Made by a program: the position numbers and the translations under genes
The notes under the pieces: generated by a model
The model's database searches: none
What the model was told of the DNA's origin: nothing
The model's input: only the letters and a program-made list of their open reading frames with translations
Assembly (NCBI RefSeq): GCF_901709675.1
Contig: NC_051100.1
Coordinates: 13,374,286-13,438,285 of the forward strand
Origin: Syngnathus acus
Lineage: Eukaryota > Chordata > Actinopteri > Syngnathiformes > Syngnathidae
Reading direction: 5' to 3'
DNA length: 64,000 nt
In this document: positions 25,629 through 35,049 of the stretch, one piece after another
Layout of the letters: each line of letters begins with the position of its first letter
Numbering within the stretch: the first letter of the stretch is position 1

Positions 25629-25698
25629 TTCTAGCCAAGCCTAGCCTGGTCTAGCCAAGCCTAGCCAAGCCTAGCCTCGTCTAGCCGAGCCTAGCCTT
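25629..25698. repeat. CTAGCCAAGC-type decamer tandem repeat
   Basis: About seven imperfect copies of CTAGCCAAGC / CTAGCCTGGT form a 70-bp block. Variation between copies is mostly A/G or C/T at the inner positions. No gene is near. Confidence 0.85.
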
Positions 25699-26099
25699 TT
25701 TTGCTGTCTTTGAGCTTGTATCGTTCACCTAACATGAGGTGCCAGTTAGTGTTCATGTATTTTTGGGAAAATGTTTTTGTCAATTCATAAGTTTTTGTGA
25801 ACTTGGGTGGGCAAGCAAGCCCTGTTTGTCTTTCCTCTTTTCTCCTCCTTTTCCTTGCCATCCAAAGTGAAAGTTTGTTTTTGGGGTTTTGCTTTTTTTG
25901 TGGGGGTGAAGCGTTTCCTTTTGCAATGCTGCCCTTTGACATTGTGGACCGTAAAGGCATAACAGTTCCCTGTGGGTGGGGGGGGTCACCTTAGAGGGCT
26001 CCTTTGAAGAAAGACAAGAGGCTGCCAATCACGCCATTAAGGACTTCCTGTGTACCGCTGATGGAAAAAAAGCCAGGCAAGTGTACCGACGACTTCCCG

Positions 26100-26420
26100 T
26101 TCGGCGGGGGGGGCCATGCGGACGAGCCAATGGGACGTGAGCGCTCAATCAAAGTGGAAAAAAACCAAGATGGCGGCGCTCAGGGTAATTGAAGCAGACG
26201 CAGCGGCAGCGATCCGTGCACGACGATTAGCGTTGTCACGGAAGGCCGGCCGGGCTGGGCCAGGCGGGCGGGACGCATGCGTGCTGGCGTCCTGTCTTCC
26301 CGCCCAGCTCGCACGCTCCATGTTGCCTGGATCTCGCACGCGATCTTCGGTGGCGGGCGGGGGGGAGACACGCAACCTTACGAGCTGCCGATGCCGTCGA
26401 TCGGCCAATCGACAAGCCAG
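26100..26420 (+). promoter_or_regulatory. CpG-rich promoter-like region with YY1-type ATGGCGG
   Basis: A locally CpG- and GC-rich block in otherwise AT-rich sequence. It contains a CCAAT box (AGCCAATGGGA at about 26126), then AAGATGGCGGCGCTC at 26167-26181, which matches the YY1-type element found at many housekeeping start sites, and a GACGCATGCGTG NRF1-like site near 26272. The ATG at 26170 opens five codons ending at a plausible donor (GTAATT at 26185). This is the architecture of a ubiquitous gene's first exon, but no downstream exons were identified, so it remains a candidate. Confidence 0.4.
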
Positions 26421-26699
26421 CCGGCCCACCGAGGGAAGACTTTGCATTGGGGTTGTCGTCGTCGTGGTCGTCGTTGTCTTTTTTTTCTCGTGCTGTCTTG
26501 TTTGTTTGCAAATAGCCAAGCGCCGATTAGCGCCGGCCAGCATTGTGGGTCGACGGCCATGACAAAACTCATCAACTCGCAAAGTCCAAAGCGCAAACAG
26601 GAACACGACAAAGTGGTGCCGCTCACCCTGCCATTTTTTTGTTCGTCCCGCGTTCCATGTCTTTTTGAGTCCATCACGTAACGTTTATCATCCATCTTA

Positions 26700-28756
26700 A
26701 AATGTAATTTTCTTTCCAAACGAGAAGACTTGATGTGAAAGTCGACTGTGATTCAGTCATTTTTTGCAAATGACTGAAAGCAATGTTTTATGGCTATATT
26801 AATCAGAAAATATTTCATTTCAAAACATTTATTGCACGCATCTATTTTTTTCAAATTAAGTAAATATATAGATGATTTTTAGCAAATGGTAAAATTTTAA
26901 GTCATGTGTGAAATAATCCTCTTGAGTAAATATTTCCCATTCGTAAATGTTAATACATAATAAGAATTTTGTTATTTATCCAGTGTTTTCTCATTAATTG
27001 CTCGTACCCAAATTTTTGTAATGTATTTCGATGTATTTTCACATCATGAGATTAAAATATGCAAGATTTGCATGATTTTTTTGTTAACTGTATCATTTCT
27101 ATATAAAGCTGTATTATTAAATTGTTGCAAGAACAGACACACAATGGCTTTTTTTTTTTTACAATTGCTAGAGAATTGCAATCGACTGAAAAATAAAAAA
27201 CAGCAGATAAAGGATGAAAAATCTTTTGTGGATTAAATGTGCATTCAGCTAATTGAACAAAAAAAAAAAAAACAGTTTGATAATGTCCATGTGCTTTTTG
27301 AAAAAAATAATAGAATTCAGTTTTGTCTTGTTGAATGGATTTTGACATGCTAAATATGGCGAGGCTTAATTTTTATGTTGTGCCATTCGGTCTCATTTTT
27401 TTAACCAAAACGTGCAAAAGTTGTCCTCCTCCGAGTGTGCACATGAGCCATCATGGGAGCTTCTGCTTTGTGGTCGTTTGCCCGTTTCGCCGGCTTTCTG
27501 CTTTTTGCCGTCCCATAATAGTTTGCATCAACGCTTACTTTGTATACCAGCATTTTCATGCTTTCTTGACGTCTTCATTGGTTAGACGGCTTTTTGAGTC
27601 TGTTCTTGCTGCGTCTTTCTCAGTCCACAAGTGGAAAATGTTTCTTCAGTCTTGAATTTTGAAACATACGCACCCTTGCACCTAATATTTGTCCAGCGAG
27701 TCGTTGTAGCTGGAGTCATTGTAGCTGGAGTCATTGGCCACGCAAAGATGGCCGTCCGTCCCTTTTGTTGCGCAAAGGGTCCTTTTCCAAAATAATGCTG
27801 GTTGCTGTCGCGTTAAGGCTCAAGCGCATGCACACACAAGATTTGCAAAATTCTTTTTTTCCTGCTGTTCTCTGAAGGCAGGAGCATTCATAGACCACAT
27901 TCATCATTGTATCTTATTCGAGGACGCGAATTTGATCAGCTATGATGGTGTCACATTTCAGTCGGCCGGACGAAAGAACGTGAGCCAAAATTGAGCTTTT
28001 GTTGCGTCGCTTGCAGTTGTGTTGCTGAGCATGGTGAGATTCTTTTGGGGTTCAAAAGTCTTTCAAGTGTGGCTCACGTGACCTTTAAACTTCCTGCTCA
28101 ATTTGTAAGGTCAGGGTGCGTCTCAACTCTGAACTCTCGCCCCTCCCCAAACCCAACTTGCGTCGCCGTCACACAAGAAAATGACACAAAAAGGCGGCCC
28201 GGTCTCGTACCAGCGGCCGGTGCACCAGCGCCAAATTTAGCAAGTGTCGCTTCAAAATGCGGCGCAGCTTGAAAGCAAAGTTGAACGCCAGAAACGATGG
28301 CACAAGTCGACTTCCTGATCCTGACTGCCTCAAAAAGGCCTCAAGACATTCTATCTAAAAAGCTATCTAGCTTTTTCAAAAGGCCTCTCTCCGAGCCACT
28401 ATTACAAAGACTACCTTTCAACTCTTTTCAAGCAATTTTCTCTCAATTTTCTTTGATCCCGACTCTTACAAAGGTGACTGACTGTTTTGTTGTCTGTTTG
28501 AACCTACCCTAGCGCATTGAGATTTCATTAAAATGTAAAGTGCATTAGAAATTAAATGTATTAAAGTAATTACATTACATTTATCAATGGAAAGATTGCA
28601 TTTCTTTTGTCAATAAGAAATATGCAATTGTCATCTTCTCAATCAAGTGCCACAAACTGCTTCCCTAGCAGCCAATACACTTGGCTTAGGGTTGTGCGTG
28701 CGTGTGCATGCAGCCTCCACTTGTTATCGTGATGTATTGGTACTTATTGTAATAAC
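26700..28756. other. AT-rich intergenic sequence, no gene recognised
   Basis: AT-rich with several homopolymer runs. The frames near 27335-27655 and 27991-28272 lack codon bias and family resemblance. Confidence 0.55.
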
Positions 28757-29074
28757 CAGGGCTGCACAACATATGGAAAACAAATCGATATGGCGCTAAT
28801 GTCCTATGCAATATGCACATTGGAAAAACACGCAATAATTTGTATGGAATTGTACGCTTTCTTCGGAACTTGACGAGTTAGACGCAAATTTGCACTTGGG
28901 CATCACCATCCAATAGTTGAACACGATCAAGGTAAATTTCAATTACCTAGCTCGGAACACGTCCAGCTTGCTTATTTTCCAGCATAAAAAAAAAAAATAT
29001 TGCAATAATATCAATATTGCGATATTGACCAGCCATATGGCACATGGCATGTTTCTCCAACATGGTGCAGCCTG
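28757..29074. mobile_element. hAT-like MITE (CAGGGCTGCAC ends)
   Basis: The left end CAGGGCTGCACAACATATGG and the right end, which reads CAGGCTGCACCATGTT in reverse complement, form a diverged inverted repeat of 318-bp span. Internal GCAATATTGCGATATTG tracts are typical of such short hAT derivatives. The flanks (GTAATAAC and AGTAACAA) are similar but do not form a clean 8-bp duplication. Confidence 0.6.
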
Positions 29075-29110
29075 AGTAACAATCATACAAGGAAATAAAA
29101 TTGAAAATAC

Positions 29111-30730
29111 AGTGGTACCTCTACTTACGAACCTAATTAGTTCCGTGATCGGGTTTTTAAGTAGAAACGTTTGTAAGTAGAAGCAACGTTTTCCATAGGA
29201 ATCAATGTAAAAGCAAATAAATGTGTGCTGGATACCCCATAAGTCACACCTATTGCTATGTGTATAACACAGACAACCAAAACAAGGTTTTTTTGTGCTT
29301 TTTCAAACCTTTATAACAAAAAAAATAAATGTCAATTTATGCTTGACCTCCTGACTTTGCTTAGGGAGTGGGGGAACCTGTTATAATTTTCTACACTTGC
29401 TCAAAAATACCACAGAGAAGAAACAAAAAGTCAGACTACCGTAATTTTCCATGTAAAATACGCCCCCGTGCATAATACGCACCCTAAAAATGGCATGTCG
29501 ATGCTGGAAAAAAGCCTGTACCCATGTGTAATACGCACCCAAATTTTGACTCTTAAGTCCGTAAACGTAAAATTATTTCAGAAAAAAGATCATCTTCGGG
29601 AACAACCGGATGTTATTCTGCCGGTCAGTATCACTGCGCATGCGCTAGCAAACTCGATAGCGAAGAAATGTTTCGCATTTGTGTAGGGTACATTGTGACA
29701 GCAAACGAGCAGGTGATCGAGCAAGCGTCTGATACGAGAGCATTGTGTTCGTATGGAGCGTGTTTGAAGTGAACAGCAGAGAAGAAAGGAACAACGCAAA
29801 GTGTTGTGAAATAAAACATTACCTGTAATACGCATTTAGGTAGAGAACTGAACTCTCGCTCTTTATATAGCTGACGTGTCTTGCGCATCCGTTCTGCGCA
29901 TCTGTAATGGGAAAAAAAAGGAACAAGGCAAAGTGTTGTGAAATAAAATATTACCTGTAATACGCATTTTGTTATTTGCTGATTGAAACTGTGAATTGAA
30001 ACTAATAGGTAGAGAACTGAACTCTCGCTCTTTATATAGCTGACGTGTCTTGCGCATCCGTTCTGCGCATCGGATCCATAGTGCGCATGCGCAGTGATAC
30101 TGCCTCCGTATGATATCCGGTCTGCGATGGAGATTAAAAAACAAACAATATTTGACAATAACACACCATCAAGGATTGCATCATCGCATCAAACGATGTG
30201 TCTTCAATTATGAATTTTACTAAGTGTGTTGGGCAGGATGGCTGAATGTGATGCGCGATTGACAACAAACAAGAAGAAAGGTGTGATTTCAAGTTTTATT
30301 TCGAGGGCGATTTTCTTCAAAAATTGTTGTATTGTTGCATAATGCGCACCCCAGATTTTAGGACAATAAATTAGTTAAATTTTGCGCATTATGCATGGGA
30401 AATCACGGTAATAAATTATTGTATGCTTCCACGAACTCACGTCCTCGTCATTACTTTTTGGTGTTCTTATTGTTTTTATTGAAAACGAGCTGGTACTGTC
30501 TGCCGCACGACAACGGCTTTCGCCTTTCACTCAAAACGTGCGCGCTCCTGCAGCAGGGGATACCTAGTTTGGCACAACACCGTCCATACTCCGTCGCGAG
30601 ATCGACGATACGCATACATTCGCCATGCTTCTTTATGATTTAGAGTTAAATGCAAAACAATCGCAAGGCTCCAGTTCGTATCTCGAAAGGTTCATAAGTA
30701 TAGGTGTTCGAGGTCGGTAGAGGTACCACT
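29111..30730. mobile_element. AGTGGTACCTCTAC-ended DNA element (outer of a nested pair)
   Basis: AGTGGTACCTCTACTTACGA at the left and the reverse complement of AGTGGTACCTCTACCGACC at the right are matching inverted ends. The interior is interrupted by a second element at 29439-30408; without it the host element is about 650 bp. No transposase is recognised, so it is non-autonomous. The superfamily is not assigned. Confidence 0.7.
29439..30408. mobile_element. CCGTAATTTTCCATG-ended element nested in the previous one
   Basis: The ends CCGTAATTTTCCATG and CATGGGAAATCACGG are inverted repeats flanked by TA on both sides (29437-29438 and 30409-30410). TACGCACCC/GCGCACCCC sub-terminal repeats are present. 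A segment of about 120 bp (ACAACGCAAAGTGTTGTG through CTTGCGCATCCGTTCTGCG) occurs twice, at about 29790-29902 and 29920-30069, with an extra 40 bp in the second copy. No coding sequence survives. Confidence 0.75.
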
Positions 30731-30789
30731 TTAGGAGTGGAATGTTCTTCTTTGGGATACGACTCAACAACAACGTTTCCTTCTAATAA

Positions 30790-30999
30790 AGCTCCATGAT
30801 AACCACCGGGAAGCCTGAACAGAGTCCACCGGCACTCCTGGAGCTCTTCTCGGCCACTCTGCGTGCGTGCGAGGGCCGCTGGAAGTCCGGAAAAAGCTCC
30901 ATTATAACCACCGGGGCGCCTAAAAAGAGTCAAGCCGAACTCCTGGAGCTCTCCTTGGCCACCTTGCGTGTGTGCACGGCCTCCCGGAAGTCCCACGGA
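30790..30999. repeat. Two-copy 105-bp direct repeat
   Basis: Units starting at 30790 and 30895 (AGCTCCATGATAACCACCGG and AGCTCCATTATAACCACCGG) are exactly 105 bp apart and about 80-85 percent alike by eye. Because 105 is a multiple of three, both strands stay open across both units, and each could encode two 35-residue repeats. No known protein family is recognised. Confidence 0.75.
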
Positions 31000-31039
31000 C
31001 CTCCAGTGTCATCGGACCGAAAAATAGCAAATATGCGCT

Positions 31040-32520
31040 AAGTGTGGAAGCCGGCTCATTTACGCGGCTCTCTCTCGGCTTGCTCGTTTAAGAGCTCCAA
31101 TCATTTCTTATGGACTCGTCCAAAACGTGGCTATGCTACATGTGCAGGTTGAGGCAATTGATACATAGGAGGTTATTTCCATGGCAACTCACGTTTGACT
31201 CCTAAATACAAAAGTTGGCATGCTGCTTCAATGCACATTCAAACGGCAGCGAGCGATGATATTGTCAAAAATTCACTGCGTACGACTTTAGAATTGTGCG
31301 ATTGGGATTTCAGGACAGTAGGATTCCGCTCAAATGCTGGTCTATAACCAGTCCAAAAAAAAAATACTGGAAAAAAGGTGGCATGGTCATCACGTGTGCG
31401 GTTCTGCATTGGCTTAGCCAAGAGAGCAATGCGATTCGATTCATCTTCATTTGAAAGAAATTATGTTGTTTTTTTTTACATTGTAAGTAATATCGTGAAG
31501 GTTTTTAAGTAGGCACAATGTTTTGTTTTACAAAAGAATATTGGCGGAAATGATTAAAACGGTTTTCCTTGAAATATCATTTGCATTGCTATTTTATCTT
31601 CTCACATAGAGAATCATATTTATTTCATAAATATTGTAAAAATCCAAATTTACCATCCCTAAACTTGACTCCCAAAAAAATGATTATCAATTCAGACAAA
31701 AAAATGGACTTGTGACTTTTTAATCAAGATCAGTCTGTCAGTGGGGGGACCAAACTATAAACAAACTTTGGGGGGGATAGGGGGAGCATCACATACAAAA
31801 GTGAACCAACCACAAAAGTGCCAGGAAATAAAATAAAAAGATTTTCTGTCAGATCGCACATATTTGTCATCACTATGTGCTTCAGACTTCAGTTCACCAA
31901 TTTGGAATTTTAGTCCCGTGACCTCCGCCCCCCACAAAACAAAATTCAACTAAAAAGTCGCTCGATGATTTCATGTGCATTCAACATTTAGATTGTCTTT
32001 TTCTTCACATTTTGCTTGGCAAACAAGTCTGTGCAAACAAAGTCACTTCAGAGATTCAGCCTATTATTTTATTTGACAGAACTAAGTCACAGCTCATCGT
32101 TTTGCAAAATGGTGTGTTGAATTCGATCCATTTTCTTTTGTTAAGGGGCTGGCACAAGAAAATCAAATCCTCTGGATCCAGATGGATCTCCTTCAAAAAT
32201 GAATCGAAAGCCACATGATTTGATTGAGTGCAAGCACATGACAAAAGAAATCGAGGAGATTCAACACATTTTTTCCAGTGTAGTTGGGGGGTAAACAAAA
32301 ATCAAAGTCAATGAAACATTAGTAGGAGTTCAAGTGTAAAAAGAACCAAAGCAAACAATTAAGTTCCTGTCAATGCACATTTGAAAACTAACAAATTGAA
32401 CCCAAATAATTTCCAAAACATGAAACTCCTCAAACCTGCACAACCTAGTGCCGAACCAGGAGTGTTTCCATGGCAACGGGGCCACGTTGGGTCACGAGTC
32501 GAGCTTGGGTTTGTGTGCAT
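31040..32520. other. Intergenic, nothing recognised
   Basis: AT-rich unique-looking sequence downstream (3') of the foxg1-type gene. No exon or element terminus was recognised. Confidence 0.5.
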
Positions 32521-32521
32521 G

Positions 32522-32529
32522 TGTGTATA

Positions 32530-32590
<61 letters not shown>

Positions 32591-32920
32591 TATATAATAT
32601 CTATAGATCTATATCTATATATGATATGGATATATCTATATACATATATATACACACGTGTTTGTATATATGTATATATATATATATATATATAAATGTA
32701 TATATATATACATATATATACGTATATATATGTATATATACACATGAATGTATCTATAAACACATAACAACATAAAAAACATTTATGTATATATAGATAT
32801 ATATATATACACACAACATAAAAACATAAATATATATATATATACACACACATATATACACACATATATATATATATATATATTTTATATATGTGTATAT
32901 ATACATATATATATTTTTTT
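32522..32920. repeat. (AT)n-rich low-complexity block
   Basis: About 400 bp of TATATA with GTATATAC and GATCTATATC interruptions, many of them self-complementary. It produces Tyr/Ile-rich spurious frames on both strands. It lies about 0.64 kb beyond the 3' end of the foxg1-type coding sequence. Confidence 0.95.
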
Positions 32921-33557
32921 TAGTTTAGCTGCCCTCAATGAAAATGCGCACGTACGCATGGACACAGACAAACACACACTCACATCACACTCACGCAATG
33001 CGTATTCAAACCTTTTGCATAATTTCCCATCCGTGATGAGTTTTGTTTTGAACTTATGAGTTCTGTAAAATAAAATGTATAATTATTATTGTTATTATTA
33101 TTATATTATTTAAAGCACGTTCACCTGAGAATGAAAAATCAAAAGAAAATTGTTCCGCTCTTTCAACCCCTGATTGTCTTCGCTAATGTAAGGCTTGTTT
33201 CTGAGAGTTATTATTAATAATGTTGGGGATAAAAAATAATTCCTGCCTAAAAGTTGATTGTCTGCTGCCAATCTTATTAATAAATAATAAATGTTTGTGC
33301 GCTTTCAGGGTGCAACATCATCATCAGCATCATCAGACACACGCACATTGAGACATTTTAAATAAAATAAATACAAAAGGTCCTCATAAATAAGAAAGAC
33401 GTGGATATAAATATACTTTCGTGTTGTGGGGCAGAGCCGAGTTCCGTGTCTTAGATACTTTGAAATATAGATTTTTTTTTTGTCGTCTTCTTTTTTGTAG
33501 CGCTGCCTCCGCCGTATAGCAACGAAGGAAAAGGAAAAGAGGGCTTAGCTTTGCGTT
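32921..33557 (-). other. Probable 3' untranslated/flanking region of the foxg1-type gene
   Basis: AT-rich sequence following the foxg1-type stop codon on the minus strand. No clear minus-strand AATAAA was found within the first 250 bp, so the transcript end is not fixed. ATT triplet runs lie at about 33080-33110. Confidence 0.4.
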
Positions 33558-34742
33558 TCAGTTTAGGAAAGCGTTGGAGGCCAGCCTCTTCTGCTGGCCC
33601 AGCACGCTCGGAAAAGCCGCCGCCGCCACGCCGGACTGCGAGAAGGCCGCCGCCGAGCTGCTGCTCCTCAGCGGGTCCGACAGCAACGAGTGCGGGTGCG
33701 AGTGTGGGGGCGGAGGGCTGCTGCTGCCGCCGCTCGCCAGCGCGCCGAAGCCGGACGCGCCCTGCTGCAAGTGCGGCGACGCTCCCTGTGGGCCTTGTTG
33801 GCTTCCAGGCGAGACAAAGTAGCCGGCAGCCGCCGCCGCGGGACCCTGCGCCGACAGCAGGCCGACGCCGTAAGAGTTGGTGAGGCTGCCCTGCAGCACG
33901 GAGCGGCCCAGGTCCCCGTTGGCCAGCTGCTCGACGCCCGGCAGGAGGGAGCCATAGCCGGCCGCCTGGCCGAGGAAGCCGGCAGCGGACGAGGCCCCGT
34001 TGTAGTGCGAGTGCGGGTGCGAGTGTGGATGCGGTTGCAGGGAGAGGAAGGGCGATATCTGCCAGTAGAGCGGGTTGGACGGCCGCTCGCCCAGGCCTCC
34101 ACCCAGGCCGCCCAAGCCAAGCGGGGCAAAGCGCAGGCCACGTTTGATGGCCAGCTTTCCGCGCGACGTGGCCGAGCGCCGACGCAGTTTGCCGGTGGTG
34201 CCGCCGATGAAGACGTCGTCGCTGCTGGGGTCCAGCATCCAGTAGTTGCCTTTGCCCGGGTCGTCGTAGTGGCGCGGCACCTTGACGAAGCACTTGTTGA
34301 GCGACAGGTTGTGGCGGATGGAGTTCTGCCAGCCCTGCTTGTGCTCGCGATAGAAGGGGAAGTTTTTCATGATGAACTCGTAGATGCCGTTGAGCGTCAG
34401 CCGCTTCTCGGGGCTCTGGCGGATGGCCATCATGATGAGCGCGTTGTACGAGAACGGCGGCTTGTCGTACTTGCCGTTCTTGGGTGCGGGCGACGTGCCG
34501 CCCGCACCGCCGTCGCCCTCCTCCGCGGCCGTTTCGCCGCCCTCCTGCAGCGTCTTGTCTGGCTCAGAGCCAGCCGCCCCCTCCGGGGACCTCTCCGCGT
34601 CCGAGACCGGGGAAAGGGGCTCGTGCAGCGGCGTGCTGGGGCCGCAAGAGTCGCCGCGGGCCTCGCACTTAGTGGACGGCAGCAGGAGGCTTTTGATGCT
34701 GAACGACGACGAACATCGCACCGGCTCCTTCGCCTCCTCCAT
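33558..34742 (-). CDS. foxg1: Forkhead box G1-type transcription factor (foxg1 paralogue)
   Basis: A single-exon gene encoding 394 residues. FOXG1 is a nuclear winged-helix repressor that controls forebrain, eye and inner-ear progenitors. The forkhead domain spans about residues 92-183, from [18 protein letters not shown] through the recognition helix [13 protein letters not shown] to [18 protein letters not shown], and matches the FOXG1 class. Near the N terminus SSFSIKSLL corresponds to the FOXG1 SSFSINSL motif, and [11 protein letters not shown] (about 225-235) to its co-repressor-binding block. The N terminus lacks the His/Pro/Gln tracts of the main vertebrate FOXG1 and is acidic (EEGDGGAGG) instead; His-Pro, Ala and Ser runs occupy the C-terminal half. 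This suggests one of the extra teleost paralogues (foxg1b, c or d), not settled here. The ATG at 34742 was chosen over one 32 codons upstream: it has a GGCGGCATGG context and the upstream extension is an unlikely hydrophobic leader. Confidence 0.93.
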   Translation of the reverse strand: MEEAKEPVRCSSSFSIKSLLLPSTKCEARGDSCGPSTPLHEPLSPVSDAERSPEGAAGSEPDKTLQEGGETAAEEGDGGAGGTSPAPKNGKYDKPPFSYNALIMMAIRQSPEKRLTLNGIYEFIMKNFPFYREHKQGWQNSIRHNLSLNKCFVKVPRHYDDPGKGNYWMLDPSSDDVFIGGTTGKLRRRSATSRGKLAIKRGLRFAPLGLGGLGGGLGERPSNPLYWQISPFLSLQPHPHSHPHSHYNGASSAAGFLGQAAGYGSLLPGVEQLANGDLGRSVLQGSLTNSYGVGLLSAQGPAAAAAGYFVSPGSQQGPQGASPHLQQGASGFGALASGGSSSPPPPHSHPHSLLSDPLRSSSSAAAFSQSGVAAAAFPSVLGQQKRLASNAFLN

Positions 34743-34951
34743 GCCGCCCGAGAGGGAAGCAAAACAAGAAAACAAAAACAAACAAAAAGTTTGCAGCGGC
34801 GTGGCGAGCTGCGCGAGCCCCCTTTTACGCACCACCACAACAAAAGTGGCGTCCCGTCCGGTCCCTTGCCTTCCTTTGCTGGCCTGGCGGGAAACGACTG
34901 AGTGACAGCCACGGGAGAAAGGCGCGCCACGGGATGAGAGAGAACGAGGGG

Positions 34952-34952
<1 letters not shown>

Positions 34953-35010
<58 letters not shown>

Positions 35011-35046
35011 CGAGAGAGCGCACGAGAGAGCGCACGAGAGAGCGAG
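34953..35046 (-). promoter_or_regulatory. GA tract and CGCACGAGAG repeats upstream of the foxg1-type gene
   Basis: A (GA)n run (about 34953-35006) is followed by four CGCACGAGAG-type decamers, 0.2-0.3 kb upstream of the foxg1-type start. On the gene's sense strand it reads as a CT-rich tract. Polypurine tracts of this kind are common near promoters; a regulatory role here is inference. Confidence 0.6.
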
Positions 35047-35049
35047 AGA

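Noticed and set aside
32359-32865. 168-codon Tyr/Ile-rich minus-strand frame
   Set aside because: Encoded by the AT-repeat block, not a protein gene.
34743-34838. Upstream in-frame ATG extending the foxg1-type protein by 32 residues
   Set aside because: The extension is a hydrophobic, Cys/Phe-rich leader unlike any FOXG1 N terminus, and the downstream ATG has the better context.
33690-34901. 403-codon plus-strand open frame over the foxg1-type gene
   Set aside because: It is the antisense shadow of a GC-rich forkhead gene with strong third-position G/C use. It has Arg/Ala-rich composition and no family motif.
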